Shown: positions 58,326 to 64,000 of the stretch, one piece after another
Layout: every line of letters begins with the position of its first letter
Position numbering within the stretch: the stretch's first letter is position 1
Assembly: GCA_000320605.2 (NCBI GenBank)
Contig: KB445791.1
Location: 3,212,576 to 3,276,575 of the forward strand
Reading direction: 5' to 3'
Source of the DNA: Gelatoporia subvermispora B
Taxonomy: Eukaryota > Basidiomycota > Agaricomycetes > Polyporales > Gelatoporiaceae
Length of the DNA stretch: 64,000 bases
Notes under the pieces: generated by a model
The model's database searches: none
Seen by the model: the letters and a program-made list of their open reading frames with translations, nothing else
What the model was told of the DNA's origin: nothing
Translations under genes and position numbers: made by a program

Positions 58326-59821
58326 TCAGTCGGGGATCATCAGTTTGCATTCTGCAAGTAGGTCGCGTAAAGCCTGCGTCGTATCTTCCCCAGTTTCTGT
58401 TGCGTCGACTTCGCTTTCGTCTTTTGGCAATTCGCCTAGAAGCGCTCCCGTGCAATCTTCCAATCGGATACCCTGTCCCGCGCACTGGTCATACCAACGC
58501 TGCCATCGGTCGTAGCAATCTGACTCGGTGTCTGGCCCATTATTCTCCTCCAGACACCTCAGCAGTGGGACACTTAGAGCGCGCACGCACTGAAGATTGG
58601 GGAAATTGCGTTTATTCAGCGCGGCAAAATTGGCGTCATTCTGCCGGCGAACAAGACGCGTAGACAATGGGTCTATCTGAGCGTATTTTGCCGCATATCC
58701 AACACCGAAGGCATATAAGAGTTGGTGTAGTCCGATGGTCCTGATGTTCGGATGGGCGCGGTGTGCAATTTCGCTCTCGCCAACGGGATATGTTGCGACT
58801 CCTCCCGGTAGTCGCCAATCCGGGTTGAAACAGAAGGTGGTCAAACGGGGACAGAGGTTTAGAATCGCAGCGACATCGAGTGTTGGAATGCAATCTATGT
58901 CGAGGAAGGTAAGTTCAGTGCCATGGTGGGTCAGGAATTCGATGAAGTCCGGTAGGTCCTCTCGGTATTGCAAAACGTCGAATGACGCCATTCGGAGAGC
59001 AGGCATGCTCCATACGCAGGCTTCCTCCAAGAAGTCTTGGAACGCTCTCCGTAGGGATAGTTGGCAAAGTGATGGGAGGGTAAGATGGATGTTTGACATG
59101 GCACCCAATGAGACACACTCCGGTGTTGGACCATCAAACTCGAAGTGAACAGCCTCCAGCAATGGAAGCGAATCGAGAAGGAGGATGATCTTTGCCATGG
59201 ATTCTACACGTACCACAAGTGAAATGGTACGGAGAGATCGACGGCAGAACGTGCATAGTGTGTCTATCACCGCAGAAGTAGCACCATGTAGGGACCATTG
59301 CGTGATGAAAACGCTCAAGTTCGGACATTGACGTAGAATGGAAATGAGAGAGTTCTGTGTCTCCTCGAATGTGGTGCCTGCGGCAGCGTAGAATCTCGTG
59401 ACGTGAATGCGTCTCGTCCACCAGCCCAGCTTGCTCTCTCGATCCAAGACGGGGCATACGCGCAGAAGGCCACTCGGATCGTCGAAGAAGAGGTATCGGA
59501 AGAGTAATTCGAACCCTATCTGCCTCCACGTTCGACATGTAGATAATATCGCCTGAACACGGACGTAAGTAGACGTGTCAGCCTGCAAGCCAATTGTCAC
59601 ACCTTCTTGGTCTTGTAGCCTTGCATCTGTTGTAGCGCAAGCGACTCGTGTCGGGTCTTCAATAACCAGCCTTCCTCTACGTATGGTGGATGGCCGTCGA
59701 GCTTGTGCCAGGTAGATGCGTCCGCCGACGTGGGTAGCAGATTATTGCTGTAGAAATGTTCATCGTTAACAGCGAGGTAAAATATCTGAAGCCATAGCTC
59801 CGTTGGGAGTTCCGCCCTCAT
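58326..59821 (-). CDS. F-box-like protein with LRR-type C-terminal region
   Basis: Exons 59821-59603 and 59552-58326 give 481 residues. The N-terminus MRAELPTELWLQIFYLAV is an F-box start, interrupted by a ~50-residue insert before AILSTCRTWRQIGFELLFRY completes it, as in many Agaricomycete F-box-like proteins. Leucine-rich segments follow: LSVFITQWSLHGATSAVIDT, PSLCQLSLRRAFQDFLEEA, TELTFLDIDCIPTLDVAAIL and CPRLTTFCFNPDW. The C-terminus is acidic. The role is presumably substrate recognition for an SCF ligase, with unknown target. It shows no obvious close relation to the F-box gene at 27574-29051. Confidence 0.83.
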
Positions 59822-60255
59822 TGCAGTGGACTAGGATTCGGTAGGTGAGCTGAGGGACTGGTGGTTAGTGAACAAGCTGATGAACCGCATCAAGTCAACA
59901 GTCCCACACTGTCAGCGACTATGACAGCATGCAGGGTCACGAATGTGCGTATGATCGATCGATCTTGCCAGTTGCACTTCGACTTCGGGAGGACCCGCTG
60001 CACTTTTGTCATGGGCAAAGTACTACGCCTTGCTTCAATACCACCGCTTTGCTAGCGGTGTCGGCGTCAGCCTTGATGAAGTGTTTTTCACTTAAAAGTC
60101 TCTCTCTTAGGTTCGGTTGCCGTTCACTACCCTAGCAGCTGGACCCACTTGACGAGAGCACGCGAGTCCATATGCCCACAATATATCGACCTATTTGTGT
60201 GTTCGCAAGCATGTCTGATTACAAGGTCGACAAAACTTGGGTCAATGCCATGTGC
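59822..60255. other. intergenic
   Basis: The promoter of the F-box gene and 3' flank of TRM44. Nothing else is seen. Confidence 0.6.
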
Positions 60256-62031
60256 TCAGTGTTCTCCTGCTTTGCCCTCTGGAGTCCTGGTTTTGAACAA
60301 GCCTCTTTCCCGGACATTTTCGACAGTGCTCTTGACGCGTTCTCGCACATCAGCAAGTCCAACGCTGTCCTGTGTGATCGTCTTTCTGCCTGAAAGACGC
60401 ATACTTGTGTCAGCTCGCCGAAATCGCTATATTGAATCAGTGGTGCACACCTATGATGGCCCAGTTCCGTGTGCTAGGGATACGAAGGTTCTCGCACTCG
60501 ACCTTCCATCCGCAGTGATAGCTCAATGAAGCAAGCCAAATCCTATACATGGAGTACGAGCTCGTGTTACCTCCGTCACCTCCCAGATTGAGTGACTGCA
60601 CGAATTTTTCCATATCAGGGACATCGTAGTCGGAGTTGCGAGATCGTTCATAACGCGCGTCAAATGTCCATGCACAACAGGGTATTGACAGGTATCCGGA
60701 AGCAGAGCATAGCGTAGACAGCACAGGGACCCAGGGTGTGAGCTCGTCTGCGTGATTGCCAATGATGAACACCCCAGGAGGGAAGTATTGTTGATGATGG
60801 CTCTCCGACGGCGACAGGAATGCTGTGGGATCCACTGCTTCGATATGCAGATGCTTTTGCGTTGATTCGGGGTAGTAGGACCATGACGTCCTCGCACGCA
60901 GATCAATGCCATGGCCTTCGTAGCCTTCGGAGACCAGAATGTGAACAAGTAGTCCATTGCCGCAGCTATGAATATGATGGAATGTCACTTTCCATACCAC
61001 ATCGCACAAATGTCATTCTCACCCCAGATCAAGGAATCCACTAGGAGGACGCGGCCAGTTCTTCCATGGCTCATGCAGATCTTCATGCACCTTCTGATCC
61101 GCGGCCTGTGTGTCTCCACCATACATGTCCTTCCACAGGAGCATCAAGAATGTTGCAATGCCGATGTCCTATGTCTGATGAGTCATACACGACCAAGGAT
61201 CCGACGCTCCTGGCTTGCCTCGAAAACATGCTTGAGTGGGTCGGTCGACTCTTGCCATGTTGTTATGAGATGCTTGTGGCGCTCGCGCATGATGAGATAC
61301 ATGTCCTGATATGCCTCGCGCGGGATGATTGCATCGTGTATAACGCGTTTCTTGTAATTTGTCATAGCGCCCCAGCCGTATCTATGCAGCGTCTCTAGCA
61401 GTGCGAGGCATGTGCGGTATAGTCTCGAGTTAGGATCGGTCGGCGTGCCAGGAAGCGGGACGGCCTCGATTCGCAGGAGGGGTATGTCGGCAGAGATGTA
61501 GCGGAAAGCCAGATGCGATACGGTCGGGTGATAGTACGGTAATGAGCCGCCTGCCTCGACTATCGGGGTGAGGGCAAGTGTGCAGATTGTGCGTTCATTT
61601 TCCGGGGACACAGCATCGTCGTATAGTGTGCAATGCTGTTCAAGTCCAGTATCACGACCTGGTCTACGAGGTAACAGCCTGCGGTGTATGTTGCGCAGCG
61701 GTCTTAAGCCCTTGAACTCGGGGATCGCTAGTGGGAAGTCTTCGATGGTCTCCGCCACGGTTTCCGACCGCAGGATCAGCGTAGAGTTGTACTCCGGATG
61801 ATGAATAAGCTGCGACACGGCGAGCTCAAACTGTACAAGACGTATTCAGAGATGGCACTAGAGGATGTGGCGGCAGTCACGCACCACCTCGGGAGGAAAG
61901 TCGGCAGGACACCAGATGAGAGGCAACCAGGCCTTGCTATCGGTCGCCGCTTCCAGAGGAGGCTCAACAGAATCAGCGGTCTGGTATTGAACCGGAGAGA
62001 ATCGTGGGCGTTGTAGATGAGTTGAAGCCAT
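60256..62031 (-). CDS. TRM44: tRNA(Ser) (uracil-44-2'-O)-methyltransferase TRM44
   Basis: TRM44 methylates the ribose of U44 in tRNA-Ser using S-adenosylmethionine. Exons 62031-61885, 61830-61219, 61168-61023, 60965-60451 and 60389-60256 give 517 residues. The N-terminal part has FELAVSQLIHHPEYNSTLIL. LKHVFE joins DIGIATFLMLLWKDMYGG across an intron with a GC donor (GAG|GCAAGC, 61218-61169). The SAM-binding motif FLDLGCGNGLLVHILVSEGY is at about 298-317, followed by GHGIDLRARTSW; IIGNHADELTPWVPVL and IPCCAWTFDARY complete the fold. A last short exon (VGLADVRERVKSTVENVRER) is needed; reading on past 60451 would end the protein early at 60437. Confidence 0.9.
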
Positions 62032-62313
62032 AGAACATATGCAGCCCTTCAGTGCGAACGCGCCCGAGTACAAGCGCGACGCGAAAGCGATCGCCACAGA
62101 TTTCGCGCAGGATCTTGTCTGGATCTCGCACATGCTTGCGACCCGCTTGTTTCGTCAGGTTCTTCCCAATCCAACCTTACAAGACATAGATGTACATATT
62201 CATTTAGATAGCAGGACATAGGGTACAATTACACGATATAGCTTGAGACCAAGTCCAAATCCGTGGAGATCATCATTCATTCCTCCTCTGCCGAGGTCCC
62301 AACCTCTCGCATC

Positions 62314-64000
62314 TCAAACCCCGAACTCCTGGTAAGGCGGCAGCTCTCCGTCGTCATCCGGCCTCGGGTTCTCTGAGGGTGGTGGGTGGCCACCCTCGCT
62401 CGGACCCGTGCCCGCCCTCAACAGCCGCTCTCTCTCTTCACGCTCGAGCCTCTTCTTCTCGTCCTCCGCCGACTCGTAATGCGGCGATGGCGCATCCACG
62501 CCAGATGCCCCCGACCCGCCCTCACGCAAGATCCGCTCGCGCTCCTCGCGCTCGAGCCGCCTCTTCTCATCCTCCGCACTCTCAAAGTCCGTTGCGCCCG
62601 AGCCGCTCGCGCCTGCGCCGTAGCCAGGTAGCTCGCTAGGGGCCCCATACGGGCCTTTAGTGTCCTGGCCTGCAATGAGACTCCTGGATGCCTGCGGCGA
62701 GCCCGGCTTGAGGTCCTTCAGTGATCCGTTCGCGGGGCCGGGTCCGTCCGCGCCTGCAGAAACCGGCACGCCTGTCTCTGCGACAGTTGGTGTGATAGAA
62801 GGCACCTTCACGCTGGGGTCGGTGGGATCAGGAGCTGCAGCAGTTGGCGAGGGGTTTTTCGGGATCGGGATGGGTGCGGGAGCTTGGTTCAGGACGGCTG
62901 GGTTCAAGGGTGGAGACTGACTCGATGCAGGTGGGGAGGTTGTCCGGCCAGTAGGTGGATATGTGGTCCTATTGGATGCGGGTGTAACCGGTGAGACAAC
63001 ACCAGAGGCAGACCTAAGGCTCTGCGTGGACGCGTCATCAGCGACAATTGCATGGTTCGACCCATGGGAAGGTGCTGGCGGGGGCATGCTGCCCGTGGAT
63101 GCAGTGGCGGGCGGCGTCACCGGGATGCTCGAGTGGCTGCTGGCGGGCTCTGCTGTGTTGATGCGCGAGAGCTCTTGCGCGTGCGTCTCACCGAAGCTGC
63201 GCGTGTCCGACCTGCTCAAGTCGGCTGCGGACATTGGTCGCAGGTCGAGGAAGACATCGCCTGGGCTGTAGTTGTCCAGCGCATGCTGGAGGGATGCGCG
63301 CACCTCCATCGTCTTCTGCGCACCCGTGTACTGGCCCTGCGCAGGAGGGATGGCAGGTAAGGAAGGAATGACCGCCGAGGCGGCCTGCGAGAGCAGAACG
63401 AGCTTCTCTCCATACTGCATGGCTCATCAGCGTTCCTTCCACCGCCACAAGGAACAGCACACCACCCACCTCGCGCACCGCAGCCCACTTCGCCTGCTCG
63501 CTCTCGCCCAGCGCCTTGCGCTTCAAGATCGCGATCTCCTTCTCGTGCGGCTCGTCATCCGCCTCGGCCTTGTCGAGCTGGCGCTTGAGCTCCGCGAGCC
63601 GATTCTCGAGCCCGCGCGGCTGGTCGTGCTCGATGCGCGCGATCTGCGTACGGTACGACGCCCGCACGGCGCGGCGCGGCGCGAGCGCGTTCTCCGCATC
63701 GCGCAACGCCTTGAACGGCGCGCGGGACTGGTTCAGCTTCTGCGCGTACGTGCTCGCGAGGGAGCCCTCGATGAAGTTGATCCATGCAAGGCGGTCAGCG
63801 ACTGCGGGCGCAGTGCGTCAGGTCACAGCTTGGGAATCATGGGTGGGGCACACGTACCGTCTTTGAGGTCTTCGCGCTCGTGCTGGCTCCAGAGGTAGAG
63901 CTCCTTGCTGTGCGCGTGGGTGTCGCGTGCGACGCCGTCAAAGTCGAGCGCGACGCCCTTCTGCGCGGTAATGATCCTCTGCACGGGCGTCGTAGAGCTC
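62314..64000 (-). CDS. Pil1-family eisosome protein, partial (5' end outside window)
   Basis: Eisosome proteins are BAR-domain proteins that sculpt plasma-membrane furrows. Visible exons are 64000-63858, 63801-63470 and 63414-62314. The BAR-like part includes KGVALDFDGVARDTHAHSKE, LYLWSQHEREDLKD, RLAWINFIEGSLASTYAQKL, FKALRDAENALAPRRAVRAS and YRTQIARIEHDQPRGLENRL. It ends KWAAVREYGEKLVLLSQAAS and GDVFLDLRPMSA. The C-terminal ~300 residues are Pro/Ser/Gly-rich and disordered. They contain a duplicated acidic-basic motif, FESAEDEKRRLEREERERIL and a second YESAEDEKKRLEREERERLL about 35 residues on. The start codon lies beyond base 64000. It could be called Lsp1-like equally well. Confidence 0.85.

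Noticed and set aside
60437..60450. TRM44 ending at 60437 by reading through
   Set aside because: A good donor at 60450 and an acceptor at 60390 add an exon with helical, family-like sequence in the correct phase.

Overview
The window is nuclear DNA of a filamentous basidiomycete, almost certainly an Agaricomycete. Genes are dense and cut by many short GT-AG introns of about 45-60 bases. Both strands are used equally, and several families are typical of mushroom-forming fungi: DUF6533 membrane proteins, a DUF6697 protein, F-box/LRR proteins, a Pil1 eisosome protein, a HapX-type bZIP regulator and stand-alone adenylate-forming enzymes. I find 28 protein genes, two of them cut by the window edges. 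I see no rRNA, convincing tRNA, CRISPR array or intact transposon. Exon boundaries were worked out by hand from reading frame, splice consensus and remembered family conservation; no alignment was run.

Layout. 1-1059 (-): alpha/beta hydrolase running off the left edge. 1060-6393: long gene-free stretch. 6394-8312 (+): HapX-like iron regulator. 8499-11015 (-): PPR protein. 12820-14555 (+) and 23345-25017 (-): two paralogous adenylate-forming enzymes, facing each other, enclosing an SLC35F-type transporter (15256-16895), SLX9 (17508-18083), a large coiled-coil protein (18526-21166, -) and an XRCC2-like RecA-fold protein (21472-22804). 25018-32984 is gene-poor and holds one F-box/LRR gene (27574-29051, -). 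From 32985 the density rises: SRF1-like membrane protein, FYV6/FAM192A, ESS2, NudE, CSL4, pyruvate dehydrogenase E2, a DUF6697 protein, two tandem short-chain dehydrogenases, a TTC1-like TPR protein, a DUF6533 protein, IMP1, ELP4, a GPI-anchored aspartic protease, an F-box protein, TRM44 and a Pil1 eisosome protein running off the right edge.

How the genes relate. Most are conserved housekeeping genes: mRNA splicing (FYV6, ESS2), RNA decay (CSL4), ribosome assembly (SLX9), tRNA wobble and Um44 modification (ELP4, TRM44), mitochondrial metabolism and processing (PDH E2, IMP1, PPR), dynein-dependent nuclear movement (NudE) and membrane organisation (SRF1-like, Pil1). Four divergent pairs share intervals of 149-305 bases: CSL4/PDH E2, IMP1/ELP4, SRF1/FYV6 and coiled-coil/XRCC2. 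The accessory-looking parts are the paired adenylating enzymes and the tandem dehydrogenases. I did not find an obvious new multi-gene system. The best leads are three GC-AG introns supported by conserved protein junctions, an ambiguous 2-base micro-exon in the DUF6533 gene, GATA-type sites upstream of the HapX gene, and the intron difference between the two adenylating-enzyme paralogs.
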